Assembly (NCBI GenBank): GCA_948099385.1
Contig: CANUEZ040000163.1
Span: 5,696,001-5,760,000, forward strand
Direction: 5' to 3'
DNA length: 64,000 nucleotides
DNA from: Fasciola hepatica
Lineage: Eukaryota; Platyhelminthes; Trematoda; Plagiorchiida; Fasciolidae
Under the pieces are notes generated by a model. It made no database searches, was not told the origin of the DNA, and saw nothing but the letters and a program-made list of their open reading frames with translations. Shown here one piece after another: positions 23,885 through 37,500 of this stretch (positions are counted from its first letter, which is position 1; each line of letters opens with the position of its first letter). The position numbers and the translations under genes were made by a program.

Positions 23885-26800
23885 TTTGGTGATCAAAGAT
23901 ATGGTTATACCCAGATCTACTGGGTACTACTGAGACGAACTTACTGAGATCAGGATTACGAACATGTGACTAAATACAGGAAATCCTGAAAAAGTTTTAG
24001 ATGCATCTATCATTTTTGCCATATAAGTTTGCTGCATTTGAAATGACTTTTGAGAGTCTCGACATTGAATAACTTCTTTAATAAAACAACATGGAGTGCA
24101 TGCCGGCACAAACATTGAACCAATACTGTGAGATACATGAGAATGCAAAATATCTACAGAATTGAAGTGCTATAAAATGGATTTCAATCATTCTGTGATG
24201 AAGACTTATTTCGGCAAAACGAGGCAACCTTGGATTCGACGGTGCTGACCAATCAAGAATCAAGAAGAAGATTTGTATGTTTTGGAAGCAAATCACGACG
24301 AATAGTACAGAGTACTGACGGACAAGAAGAGCAAATCAGAATTCCAGCGAAAAGAAAGGTCACTCAGATTCAAATTATTCGATCAAGGTGTGAAACGATA
24401 CAGTCAGGCTAGCATAACGAGTCTGTTGCCCCAAAGAACAAACCCAATGCCCGCAGACACATGAACAAGATGGAGTCGAAATCTGCAAGCAGTCGCAAAA
24501 CTGACCATGTTGTGATGCTAAAGTAAAAGAGGGCTAGCCAAATTACTTTTTATTATTGTTTTTTATTATATGGTAGCTGTACGGTATTTCAGGAAGGGGC
24601 TGGCGGCCAGTTAGAGGCTATCAGTTGGGGAAAGTGTCTGGGGCCGGCGGATACGACGGCGAATTTATTCTAAACCCTGCAATGAAAAGGTCTACAGTCC
24701 AACATCCGGGCCGCTTGATTACCGCCAATCAACATATACCTTGCCGTTTCAAGCTGTATAACTCAGTAAACGCAACTATGCCTTCCTCAGTCTGCACTCG
24801 TATTCCGGTAATACATACAATTTGAACAGACTAGACTTTATTGTTGACCACAGTGAGTCTGCAGTCGACAGTTGCAAAGCGATCTTTGAAGAACACCAAT
24901 CTCAAACCAAGTTTGTAACGTGCCAGTAAGCTGAAGTTGCACTTTCGTATATCATAGTTCCTAAACCATTCAGGGGAAGAAAAACCAGACTAGCGGAATA
25001 CTCGGTGGAAAATGTTTCTAAGCAAAGCCAGAAAGGAACGTTGATTGAACTCAGAAAAGATTTGCTTTAGGAAATATATGCAATCATCCAAGATCAACTT
25101 ATCATTCACAGTTATGTATTAATATACTCTAGACAGCCTAACTTTATGTGCATTACATATAATTTGATACCCTGGGTCCGAGATCCAAGTAGGAAGTGCT
25201 AGATTTTTACCCTGTAATCAGTGCACAGTAACAATCCAATCAGATATTTCAGTTGTATAGTAATTGCGTGTGTAGTTAGGGGCGATTGAAGCCCTGATAT
25301 ATTAACACCAGCTATTTTGTGAATCCCATCCAACTTATTTTGATGTGGCCAGATAATGGTCGAGTTCATTCATCTCATCTAGCATTTCTGCGTCTTCCGT
25401 TACAAACTGACCTGAGGGCGTTGCTTCTGAATATTGCCAATCCTCCAGTGTTTGTCATTTATTGCTAAAGGCGGATAACCCTTTTTCTGAGAAAAAACAA
25501 GAATAGACAAATAGTCAGATATTTAATTTTCATATTTTGACACTATTCACACCTATGTTGTCACCATGAGTTACTTGTTATTTGGGTTTTTCGCTCAAGC
25601 AAACTTGGGGTTTTGGGGGCGGATGTTTGTCCGCAGAAAACGTTACCAAATCTGAATGACCCAGTTGTTGTTTGCTGTGTATAAAACGTTTACGTAGACA
25701 AAAAGCAGGAGAAAAAGTTCACCAAATGAGCCTTATAAACCACAATAAAATCTGTCCCCCGGAGAGGGAAATAAGGGTTCATTCACACAGAAAGACCGAT
25801 AAACAAAAGCAGACATTTTCATGGTCAGCTTGCTATCGTGGCGCATTTTGGTAATGACTGCGAACTACAAAGCTCGCATTCAAATCGAATACTGGGTTAT
25901 TGTTTTTGTTGGTGAAATATATCCAGCTTTTTATTCGAGTCAAATTTTCCGAATCATCGACTTGTCTGACATGTAGGCAACATTCATACACAGGATTCGT
26001 ATCACGACCACATACCCGTGGGATTTGAAAAAAAAATTACCATGAAATTCATACATCCATAGTTGGATTTCTGATGTTACGCACAGTGTTCACTATCGTC
26101 CATGACCGTGGGGAGTTGCAGTTTTGCTGAAACAGCTGAAAATTCTTCTCAGTGGATCTTTATTCTCGGCTTGATAAAGGATGAAGAGTTTTCTCTGAAT
26201 CAGTCCGTTCTATCAAATACAAACCAAAAACAGACGACCACGAAAAACCCGGGCTCATCAGATTGCTCCGGGTCAGGCGTTCCGAGCGATCGCACGAGAT
26301 TGGGACCTGAAGCTCTTAGCCTTTTGTGAAGCTGTATTGATAAGTACACTAAGGCCTCCACTGTGTACGCGAGAACGTTTGATCCACAAAGTGTGTTCGT
26401 CATGGCAGTAGCCTATCAGTTATTCCGGACCATTTGCTAATTTCGTTTGACACTATCTATACCATTGTGTTGTTCTGTGCCCCATTCGAACGCAAATCCG
26501 CATGTTTTACGTACGCGATTGAGAAGGATAAAAGGAATGCTTGGATCTCGTAATTTATGTCTTCTATCTGTTTTGATGAACTTTGTCAAATACATCAAGT
26601 TTCACATCCGAGACGATGTATCACGTAGCCCATCACTGGAAACTCGGGAGACTTTGTGCCTGTTTTTACATTCTTATCAAGGAGCATGCCACGGAAAACT
26701 CGGATAACCTACTTCTCAAAATGATTGGTTAAACAAGCTCCATAAGCTATTCCTTTTAGAACCGACAAGAGATACTCAGCGATGAGTTGCTCTTTGGTAG

Positions 26801-27785
26801 TCAAGTGAAAGAACAATATGAATACCAATAATATACCACAGGAAACCTTATTTGCATCAAATGTACACAGTCGCCATTGTGCATGTCTGAATATTCCCTT
26901 TGGCATCTGCTCTTCCCATATAAAATCACATTTTCATTTTCTCCAGAATTCATTATTCCTATCGATCGCGCATCCACTCATGAGTAGTATGTGGCGCCCC
27001 ACCACAACAGTTATGCCTTCGTCTCCAATGGGCCCCACCTAGAAGAAGCCCCTTATACAGTAAGATTACTGGTTGTGTGAAAAGGAACAAACGGACACCA
27101 TATTTTGTAGTATTGATGTGAAACTTATTTTTGCTAGCTAGTCCAGTGTTTGATTCACAATAACTCAGAGCATATTCGAATATCAGCTTGGATTAGACAG
27201 ACACACGCATCATCTGTTGGTTCAAAATCAGCTGGCTAAAAATCCCTCAATCACCACCCAAATACCGTCTGACTAGATCAAACAACATTTTCTAATGGTT
27301 GAAATGGAACATTTTAAAGAAGTGTTATTTCAAAGACGTTCTTCGTATTCCTGGGAATGTTTGATTGATATAACGCGACGAGTGTTGAAATTTTATGATG
27401 AATTAGTTACTCCAAGTTGTACAGTCAAAAAGTAACACTGTGCAATCCATCGCACGTGATCTGATGTAGCGATGAAGCCTCAAATCGCTAGGAGAGAAAA
27501 TACTAGGAGCTGGTTTATCTTTGTTGTACCATGCCACCTACATTACAGATGAACATTCGCTGCAGTTATGCCGAAGACAACATTCACGGAATATCGGTAT
27601 CCAAATTGTAGGCTACTAATAACAGCGAGTTAATGGATAACATGTGGAGAAAAAAGGTTATTTAAGGCTTACGCGAATCCCTACATTTGCTGAAACTTCT
27701 CCGGCAATATCCAAAATTTCTTTTTATTTAAACAAGAGGGAAAATCAATTTCCATTTGGAAATTTCACTGGGAACATCATAGGAG
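23885..27785. other. no recognisable gene
   Basis: Many frames of 60-86 codons, none with a recognisable domain. A purine-rich plus-strand block at 24250-24520 ends in T-rich sequence near 24545. Nothing else is assignable. Confidence 0.55.
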
Positions 27786-27789
27786 TCCT

Positions 27790-28060
27790 TTGCTGTCCAA
27801 CCACCGGGTTGTTGCTTTTGAAAAGCCAGTACCCGAAGGTCGTAATACCATATCGTGATGATGGTGTAAAAGGCCTCGAAAGGCGGCTCGGATGGCTTGG
27901 TGACGGTTAAGTGTTTGACTTACAGTCGATCACTTCGGGTTCAAATCCCGGTAGAGGCTGGATGGATGTGCACTGCTAATGATTCCCAACCAGCCAGAAG
28001 AAATAGCGGCACAGTGTCTCCATGGTTTTCGGTGTTGAGTTATGCTTTTTACAGCATATT
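27790..28060 (+). repeat. SINE family B, best-preserved copy
   Basis: The tRNA-like head has GGTGACGGTTAAGTGTTTGA (A box region) and GGGTTCAAATCCCGG (B box). It is followed by TGCACTGCTAATGATTCCCA, then CACAGTGTCTCCATGGTTTTC and GTTGAGTT. Upstream sequence (ACCGGGTTGTTGCTTT) is shared with the copy at 23660, so the repeat unit starts before the tRNA part. Box spacing is normal for polymerase III. No coding capacity. Confidence 0.65.
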
Positions 28061-28064
28061 GAGT

Positions 28065-29640
28065 CGTTCGGTAAATTACGCTATGACCTACTGTTATATA
28101 AGATGATATACAAGACATGACAACATAGTTGTTCTTCATATACAAAAAGTACAGCATGTATCACCGTGTACCACTTTATTCCGTGACACTAATAACGCCA
28201 TCCCTACAAAGAGAAGTTGTACTTGTTTTTTCTGTCTTGTTCGAGGTTTTTCTTGCAATATCAGTCGCCGTTAGGATTTGCTTTCCTCTGTTTGTTACGA
28301 AGCCTAAAAATTAAAGACTAAACTGCCCCATCTGAACATCCAGATACAATACCACACTACTTAAGTCGAATATTAGTGGTAACTTCTTCGAACAACACGA
28401 CAGATGTTTAGATACTAAAAATTTGAGTGCATTTCACATTATCTATATGATTTCAGCCTTTTGTGTCAATAGCTAATAAAGCACATCTATCCAAATGCGC
28501 TGCTATTTCGCCTTAGGAAGGCAAACTGGGTAATACAGAATTACACACTAAAACACGACAACCGTAGAGGAAAATTTTTCCCATTATTCTTCCTTGTGAG
28601 TTGATGGCGTCACATATACGTTGATAAAACTACTCTGTAATTCTCCCGTATATGTCTGACAAGAGAAATACGCATGTTCGAATGAAAACTGAAGTTCATT
28701 TTATCAATGATGCGGAGCATTCAGTTTTTCCATATTGTTCATGATGGAAACCAGACTTATAATAGAACGATGCGTTGGATTACAAACGATACTTCGACGG
28801 GCACAACTGACGTTAGGCTATGCCATCTCCTAGCAGTTTCGTAGATGATAAAGAATGGTATACTAACCATACACATCTTGTTATCTTTTATTCAATAAGA
28901 CTCTGTTGGTTTTTGACGTTAACGTATGCCGAGTAATGGGCTAGTTCTGCTCGGTGAAAATGTGTGCTCAATGATTAGAGATGAACAGCCGCTTACCACA
29001 GGATGAATCACCAATACTCGGCAGAAAACCACAAATGCAATGGCCTTCCACTTAGATTCGTTTACTCTGCAACCATTCATAGCTTCGTTCGCCAATCAGC
29101 CAGTTTTTACCGTTACTTAACCTCTGAGAATGAAATACCATTCTGGGTACAACCGACTCTCTGTGATTGTCATCGAAAAAATGATACAAGCCTGTGTGTG
29201 GCAGAGCACATCTGTGTGAATGTAACCCAAATGATAGCTAAGACAAATTGAAATGTTGATGTCTTCAGAGAAATAGAAAATAATCAACTAACGACCAAGC
29301 CGCACAATCACAGCACAAGGACCAGTGAAATCACTAGGAATTACAGGTTCGCACAAGCGCAAGCAAAATGTCTGAGTTCAAGCAAGGCTAATCGATCAGA
29401 AACAATATCTGATTATCCAAAATTGTCCGGGCTAAAGGATGACTAACATGAGCACTGTGTCTGTGTATTGGTAGGCGTGTGTTGTGTATCTGATGAAGAT
29501 CAAATATTTATCATGTGGTGCGTATGTACGTGTTTGTGTTCATGTGAATGGTTGGAGCGAATACAACAGTTACAAAATGAAAACATTTGAATGCGTCCGG
29601 TTTTGAACAGTATACAGTGCGATAGATGATGATGAGATAA
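28065..29640. other. no recognisable gene
   Basis: AT-rich with short frames only; the longest is 82 codons at 29003-29251 with no known motif. Confidence 0.55.
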
Positions 29641-29645
29641 AGCCA

Positions 29646-29718
29646 GCTCTCGTAGCTCAGTGGTTAGAGCAGTGGTCTAGTAGACCAGGGGTTGAGAGTT
29701 CAATTCTCTCCGGGGGCA
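29646..29718 (+). tRNA. tRNA-Thr(AGT)-like gene or tRNA-Thr-derived SINE head
   Basis: A full cloverleaf can be drawn over 73 bases. The acceptor arm GCTCTCG pairs with CGGGGGC, using two G-U pairs. The D arm is GCTC/GAGC and the T arm GAGAG/CTCTC with loop TTCAATT. The anticodon loop is CTAGTAG, giving AGT (threonine). The anticodon stem has a G-G mismatch at its base. No run of four or more T follows within about 200 bp, although polymerase III genes normally need one. That favours a SINE derived from tRNA-Thr, or a pseudogene, over a working gene. The minus-strand frame crossing it is an antisense artefact. Confidence 0.55.
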
Positions 29719-29719
29719 C

Positions 29720-31270
29720 GGCTGTTAGTCGGAAACTAGAAACTGTCGAATGAATTTCGCAGCTCCAATACTTGTCACCCGCGGCCACTGTGGTGATAGC
29801 TGGTAATCCACTGTCGCCCGAGTTGTTACAACGCCTGATCAACCGGGACATCATAAACTCCAATTTCCGGATAAAGTTGGTGGATTTCCTTGATGATGCG
29901 GTGGGATTACTAGGTTATTGGGCAGAGAACTTCCACCGCACTGATGCAAAGGTATTTAATAAAACAGTTCACTAAACCGGTAGTACTGCATTCGAAAAAG
30001 ACAAAGCGACACACACTTTCCCAATTTTTCACCTGATGAGTACCAATGAGAAAGTATTCCGCGTTCGTCTTTCAACAAGTTAAGTCCCATTTATCATAAA
30101 AAATAGAAAATTAAGTGCTGTTTGTTATCGAAATATTGTGCATCAGGCCAAGTGAAAATTGACCAATTGATCGTTATCCGTTTGCCTAATTTCCGGCATG
30201 GGGAACATTGTTGCAGGTCAATTCTGACAGCAGAACTTTGACTTGCTGAGAAAAAAACAGGCAGAAATTACATTAGCATTTATATATTACTTTTAACAAC
30301 TGTGAGTTGTTCATAATCTTGCCAAGGGTACGCTTCCCTCAGTAACTGCAAAGAATCTGTTTCATTCAACAATGCGACAGTTGCCAGCATGCATGAGATA
30401 TGCATTTAAGACAGCTTAATTTTGGACTAGTTCACTGAAGTCGAACTCATCCAAAGGCTGAAGTCTATGTCTAGTGTTCAAAACAATCAAGTGTTATTAC
30501 TAAGACTGACAAAAGTTCCAAGATAAATTATGGACAAATACGTTTTATTCTAAAGTCTACCAGTCACCATCACACTGGATCCAATCACTCACTCACTACC
30601 TCACTTTCTGGCGATGCATCAGATCTTGCCTCACGTAAGTATGTTCATCTTATGGAAGTGAACATTTGTTGTTACATGTGATTACGTGATCGAAAGCAGG
30701 ACAGTTTGGGGGATTATGTATTATGATTATTCCACGACAGCTCACATTTTATCATGATGATGGACTTGTTTCTGGTGCTGGAGAAATAAATGAGTGCGCT
30801 TTTTTCTGCATTCGACTTCAGAGGTGGCAAAAAAGTACACTTGGGAGTATAGAAAAACTAGATGGGCTATTGGATTCTATTCCTAAAATGCTGAAATAAG
30901 TCACTTATAAAGAAGGCAAGCCAACATGTGGACGGAGTGATGGTATACGGATAAAACAACATGGTAGAACTATTCATATGTACGAACACCTATTTTCCAT
31001 TTACGTTTAACATTTTCACATGTTTATGGGTGAACTTATCCTCCTATGTTCTTCACAAAGGGGAAATATATTTTTGTGACGAAAAACGAGGCTGCATGTG
31101 CGAGTGTTCATACTGATAGTAAGTAGTACGTTCGTTGGGTTAGGATTGGCCTACACACGAATAACCAACAGGAGTAACAGCTGTGGTTCATTTGTAGACT
31201 TTTCAATAAACAGCGTCCATTCACACTCCTGACGCTTCACAATAGATCCTAGTGACGACGTAACAACGAA
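29720..31270. other. no recognisable gene
   Basis: The first 250 bp may be the body of the tRNA-Thr-derived repeat. The rest is AT-rich with nothing assignable. Confidence 0.45.
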
Positions 31271-31271
31271 G

Positions 31272-33027
31272 TGTACCACACTACTTTCCGCATTGTCTTG
31301 GAACAAGGTTAAAATTATACGGAAGTGACATTCCATAGGCCGTCTGAGATTTCCGCCTGATTGGTCTGAAGACAGGCGCATCAATCACCCTTCCACATTT
31401 CGCGTAGGTGGCCACACCGTGCGGTAGTGTCTTGTGGTCCAACTCTAATGTTCGTCAGACTGGCGTTAAGCGAGCAAACTGGAGAATATGATTGAGTGCG
31501 ATGAAGTTCTATATGCGGGAAATGAGAATGGTGCCCCGGTTTCGCTGCGAAATTTGTTTTCATTTACCAACATTTAGTATATAAGTAGGCTTGCCAGCGT
31601 AGCCTCCACAGACCGCTGTAGCTGGTCCCGCTGGCGGTTGTTCCGCCGATGGCCCGTGGCTCGTAGAAGAGTGGGGGTGGGAACCCCTTTAACCGTCGGG
31701 AATTATGCTCGAAATGAGCGAAGTGGATTGTTCAGCGTGAAGAGATCTATAATGAACCAGTAGGGACCAAGGAAAATGGTCAGAATGACCGCACTAACTT
31801 TGCTATTGCTAAAAAAAAGCTGGGTAGTGGAAGCCTTTGGCGTGTCTTGTTCAGGTAGTACGCTGATATAATTATGAACCGGATTTCAGTGACTCAAGTA
31901 CAGGTTTTGGAAAATAGGTTCTACCGCAGATGCCACCCCCATAAGATTTTCTGTAAAAGAAACGTCTTGTAGCATCCAACTGGCATTTAAACCATGGATA
32001 ACAGCGATCATCAGTAAGTTTCGAGGAAGCGCAATTCGAATAAGATCACTGAGGTGTCTTAAATTAGGCTGCAGACAACGAACTTACGTATTTACAGCTT
32101 GTATGCTTTTTACTCACCAAACAGCATCGTAAAAATAGCTGTCTTCACTGACCAAAATAGGTTTGGGAAATATTTTGAGTAGTCTTAGGAATGCTTCTAT
32201 GAACGTATGAGATAATCATTGCATATGCGAAATAATGTCCAGTTTTTGAATAGTTCAGCGTGAGTTGTATCATTGCGCATTTAGCTGTGCGATTCACCAA
32301 CATGCGTATCAGCTATCGTGCACCCTCTTAAACCGACCGCAAAATTTTAAATAACGCGCTGTTGGACAGTAAAACGCTGCCCACACCGTGCGCTCGTTGT
32401 CTGGGCATCGAGCCATAATGTGCGTCCACAATTATGCACGTGGACTCGACCATGTCGCGACCGGAGCAGGTAGCCGAGACGTGATCATTAACAAGACCAG
32501 AGACAGGCCTCTCAGTCAGCCTTACTCGATCCTAGTGAACTAAGTGGACAAAGCGGCAACGGTGAAGACGGATTGAAATTCCGATACATTTGTTCCACTG
32601 TATCCGCACTGCAGTTCTCGTTTCCCATTATTACCCTCACAGTCAGGGCTTGACCACAGGAAGATTTCATCCGCTTCGTCCTCTTTGCCCACTTGGAACG
32701 CTTAAGGCCGACTGATAGGCCTGCCTCTGTGCATCGGTCGTGTTATTGATCACCTCTCGATCATCTACCTCGGTCACATGATAAACACTTAGCGCGATAG
32801 CTGCGGTCACGACAAAGAGGAGGGCATTTGCTTAATTGTGGTCACACATTATGGTGCGATGCACCGACGGCAAGCGTACGGTGTGGCCATTTAGGCGAAA
32901 TGTATAAGAATGACTAATGGGCCTGTCTTCAGACCAATCAGGAGAACATCTCAGACAGCCAATTCAATGTCATTTTCGAGTAATTTTGACCTTATTCCGA
33001 AAAAAATGAGGAAAGTGGTTTAGTATG
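31272..33027. mobile_element. complex foldback element with nested inverted arms
   Basis: Three related segments lie here. The inner forward arm (32381-32582) and the start of the right arm (32659-32886, inverted) can pair over about 200 bp around a 76-bp loop; matching runs include CGAGACGTGATCATTAACA against CGAGAGGTGATCAATAACA. The right arm continues outward to about 33027. That extension pairs with an outer forward arm at 31272-31470 (GTCTGAGAT, CCTGATTGGTCTGAAGACAGG, GGCCACACCGT). About 910 bp (31471-32380) separate the outer and inner forward arms. A block around GGCCACACCGT is present in both. No transposase was seen. It is best read as a non-autonomous foldback transposon enlarged by insertion or partial duplication. 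Confidence 0.55.
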
Positions 33028-33029
33028 AA

Positions 33030-34160
33030 AATGAGAGGACTGAGGAGTACCGAGTACGCATAACTGATGTGCAGCAACACTCCTGAAACCAGTTTGTGCT
33101 TCCGGAGAAATTTTGTCTACCCATTCACACGCTACTTACCACCAATCTAAATATATCTTTCGGTACTTCTTTTAACCTCATCCAATTTTCAACTAGCTGA
33201 GCTCCAAGTCCACTTCCGGTCAGAATTTTAGAAGGATATCGGGCACAAATTTGAGCTCATCGAAAAGCGCCAGCAACTGAACAAGAGATTTGCTTCGACC
33301 TCACCAATGTACTGGGAGCGATGTCATACAGGAAAGAGTGACTGTGTCACTGAATGAAATTTCGCACTCAGGATAACGATTGCTGACGTAACATGGTTGA
33401 ACCATAGCCTCTTGTTCATAGCTCCCAGGTTCTATCATCAGTGACACTTTATTCTCTCCTGTTTTTGTTGTCATTCTTATTATTCTGACTCAATTTGAAT
33501 TGTTTTAGAAGAGCGGTTGGCTATTTTGGATTCGTTGACCCGGTTGAGCATTCGAACGGTTCTTATTCTGCTCCCGATTGCTTACGATCAACCAAAGATG
33601 CTTGTAATCAAGTTCGTTTTTACAGTTTCTTAATCTTGTAGTTTTGGCCCCCATGTATCGATTTCTTCATTGTGGTGCCGGGTTTTGACTCGTGACTCTG
33701 ATTGGCAAATTATACGTCTATATGTAGCTCAAAATTGGGCGTTCGTAACAATAGGTATCACTGGAGATTGAATTATGGATGCTGTAAGATGACTCATGGC
33801 CGAATGAGGTATATACCTTGTACACAAAAATGTGAATGGAAAATTCCACAGTGGCCCACATCGTACCTGGTTTGGTTTCATAAAAGTGGTAATATGCACC
33901 AAACAAACATTCTGCAGAAAAACAAAGTTGACGACGTTTCAAAGAATTTGAGTACCTAATGCCTGGTCCTTCATGGATTGTCAGTAATCCACTCACTACT
34001 AACAATCACTGGAATCAGTGTACACCTTTCCTATCCATCCGCTTAATGAGTATCGACAAATGGGACTTGAAACTGGTTTGAAATCTTCGATTGCCACGCA
34101 CATACACACAGATCTCTAACCAGTTAGTTTTTCGGTTTAAACGCTTCATTCTACTTCCCC
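33030..34160. other. no recognisable gene
   Basis: Nothing beyond short frames (up to 95 codons on the minus strand at 33718-34005, no motif). Confidence 0.55.
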
Positions 34161-34164
34161 ATAA

Positions 34165-34595
34165 TGTAACAGGGAATGCTGGGGTGAGGGAACGGCGTGA
34201 ACATCAAAGCGAACGGACGAACCGAACGAGGGCCACAGACAGAAAAACAGGCGCCGAATATGTCGGAGGCATCCCGAAGCAGGAAAAAGGAGACATACGG
34301 ACTACCAGAGAGGAAGCAGCGGGATTTCCGGCAACCAGCAAGATGGCCCAGCCGATCGAGCCGTCAACTGAAACAGTCGGACCAACCGAAGGGAACTGAT
34401 GGTCAAGAGAAGCAAGCCATCGGCCACGGGCAGCTGGACAGAACGCAGCCGAAGCGCTCAAGCATCGGCAATAGCAATCTTGATGCCACGCATTCCGGAA
34501 AAGGGCCTACATAAACAACTGTATGTGTTTCATGACTTGACTTGTGTTACCGTGGGAATACAAGTATCCTAACCCTTGTTGCCGTCCTTGGTAAA
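34165..34595 (+). mobile_element. solo LTR of an LTR retrotransposon, copy 1
   Basis: This segment begins TGTAACAGGGAATGCTGGGG and ends in a decayed CCTTGGTAAA where the other copies have TTGTTACA. It aligns along its length with the segments at 48237-48678 and 60811-61253. The promoter box has decayed to TACATAAA at 34508-34515. The flanking 4-mers ATAA and ATAT differ by one base. No internal retroviral-type genes adjoin it, so it is a solo LTR left by recombination. Open frames of 85-105 codons crossing it on both strands are artefacts. Confidence 0.75.
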
Positions 34596-34599
34596 ATAT

Positions 34600-37500
34600 G
34601 TTTCAGGGTGTTGACTGATTACTGGTTTACTGAGAGTGTGCCTTTGGTGACAGACGAAAGCCGTCGCAGTGTGTCGCGTGATGCGCATGCATCGCCTGTC
34701 CAGAACTGAGGTTAAGGTTGGAGCCAGAGGAATCAATACCGACAGGGTGATAGATGAATAGTGTTCATTGACAAGTCCGGAAAACAAACCTGACAAGTGG
34801 TGGTTAGCCTTATCACCAGTCAGTCATATGAAAAGGCCCAAAAACCAGTAGGACCAAACAGTTTTGTGCAATACTTGGTTATGGTTACCCAGAATCCCAT
34901 ATAATGAATACCGTTCTCACTAGTAAGCTAAAATGGTTTGGAAACTGATTGGGGGTCAATTCAGGGAGGCAGGTTAGCGAAGCGCCTTGATTTTCCATGG
35001 CACTGCCTAAGAACACCTCCACTGTGTGGGTGACAGGTTGCTAATGTGAAAGACTACTGACTGATGCAAGTCGCATCGCATACACTGTTTCCATAAAGAG
35101 AGTCAATGTCAGCAGGCTCAGGTCACGTAATTGACTCACAACCCTTTTCTTTTGGTTCGAGTCCCAGTTACAATTTATTACATAAGCAAAACAGCTGATG
35201 ATTTCTGTCAATGCCCGTGTATAAAAAAGTTATTTGATCCCAGTAATTATTTTTATGAGTTGGGCGTTTTCATTGCGTCATAAAATACCGGAAACGGAAC
35301 AAACTGAGAACCCGTTGCTGTGAATAAAAGTGAGCAAGCCTTGCAATGGCAATCAACCTTGCTGCTTCTAACCACTTGACAATCAATAGACAATGATTCA
35401 GTTCCCAGTAATTGGAGTACCATTTGAATGCTCGAAACATTCGTGAAGCTTCGAGGGATAGCTGAGAGCGAGATAATAGTGATTGTGAATGATAGTGTGG
35501 ATACAAGAAGGTAAACGATCTAGCGAGTGTGGTGCTGTAACTAGATGAGAGGGAATGGATTTGGGAAGGAGTACAGATGAAACCACCCGGAACTAAAATA
35601 TGGTTCAATGTGAACATTCCACACCAAGCTACCCAACTCATCCATCACCAGAAACATACACACACACGCACAATAAGTTATTGGTTTCAGTTCAATGCAC
35701 GACTGGCCATGCGTGGGCAGTAGACGAACTCAGGAAAAAAAACAATCAAATTGGCGTTTTAGCAACCGAGTCCCTCCTACACGGATGCAGACCAAATGCA
35801 TGCAGATGCGTGTGTAGTGTTTCTTGGACAGTTCCGGAGCAGTTCGTTGCCTAGCCACGCTTACACTTTTGAGCATACTGTGTATGCTAACGCTTTCTGG
35901 CTAGACTTGAGAGAAACTGGACACCAGTAGGCTGCAGAGAGGGGACAGCGTTTCAAAAGTCCTCGTTGAAAACAATAACACAGTACTCATGGATTTGAAC
36001 TGTACGCGAAAGTTGCCGATGCAAAACGAAATGCCCAAGAAGTACCTTTGTTTTCACATTCGATTTGACAATGAGCCTGAACTCAATGAATGATTCAGTT
36101 TCATTACAAACACAGTTAGCGTATATTCAAAGTAGTGCGATAGATATTGATGGAAGATTACCACTCCGATAGATGTGCTTCTTTGACGGGTGTATACTAA
36201 CTTGCGTATATCACGACAGGTAAATGATTTTCGCCTCAGTTAACTCCATCAGAACTTCTACTTATTATTTGTCCTTAAACTTTGTGGAAAATGAATATCT
36301 GGCCTAAATTTGATAGCAGATGAAACGATTGGTAATTCGCCCTCGTTCACCCCGTTACCAACTGCGACTTTTTCGGACGTCATGTAAATCCCAAGTCAAA
36401 GTCTCAGGGCTGTGATTACCGGGTATCCCGGGGTATTACTGCGGACCTTTGATGCACCATGTCATGTCCTTCGCACGGCACTCATGGCCACACAGAATAA
36501 AAACTGCTGAACATACCACTAAACAAAAAATGAATCTGGTAAATTGAACATGTGCCATTAGAAGATATGCTTTTCCGCGTCGAACAGTTCGACCCCCTTT
36601 TCCAAGAATTGAGTTATGCAAATCTCCAAGAAATAGTTCACTTAGTTTTCCTACTACAAAGAATCTCTCTCCATGTCTAACATATTCAGATTTTTTCCTG
36701 CTTCTCAAGTTTCAGATGGCATCTTCCATGGAATTCTCAGACACAGAACTGCCCAGCTGGCGAAGCCCTTGTCAACTTTCTCCAATGAAACTACGGTAAA
36801 CTTCAGTGGGAACTTAACTCAAATGGAGAACGTTCCCATTCAATATGATTTGAAACCAAGCCATTTTAAGTGCTCGAGATGTTTTCCAGGAATTTCCACT
36901 CTCCTTTCGCAGTAGATTTTCTTCTCGTTAACTCAAAACTCCTAGCTACAGTGAGCTTCGTCAAGCACTTCTGATTAAACTCATGATAATCTACGGGGAG
37001 CAACTAATATTGAAAACTGTATGGGAAAACTGCAACTTCTCTCGCGTCAAACAAAAACTTCAGAAGATGAACTTCGAGATAGCTGTCGCCCGTGCGCGAA
37101 ACTACCTGTGTTCTTCCTACCCTGCATTACTGTCCCTCGGCCTTCAAGAACATGATCTTAAAGCCACGCTCCATGGATTGATGATTATCAGTTGCGTTTC
37201 ATTTATCCCCGCTGGCATATTTTTGACTGAACACGTTGATCAGCATACTGAGTCTTGTTTACCGCTAGCCCACAAGATACTGCGGTTCCCTGTTGAACCG
37301 TTACACAGACTTATCCTCTGGCCGCTACTACTCAGCCGTCCGTTATGTTCCCCAGCACCTTTCTTTAGGAATAAATCTGTACGAAACCTCCCTACTAACC
37401 CACCTTAATCGGATTCTAACAAATAGGGAGAAGATAACAGTTGGGTTAATCACAAAATAATTGGTGCAGTTTTCCCCAACTCTCCCGTCTACTGAAGTAT

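Noticed and set aside
29657..29863. Minus-strand frame ending in an ERIELSTPGL-type sequence
   Set aside because: It is the antisense translation of the tRNA-Thr-like sequence.
34091..34514. Overlapping frames of 85-105 codons on both strands
   Set aside because: They fall inside solo LTR copy 1, which is non-coding in all three copies.
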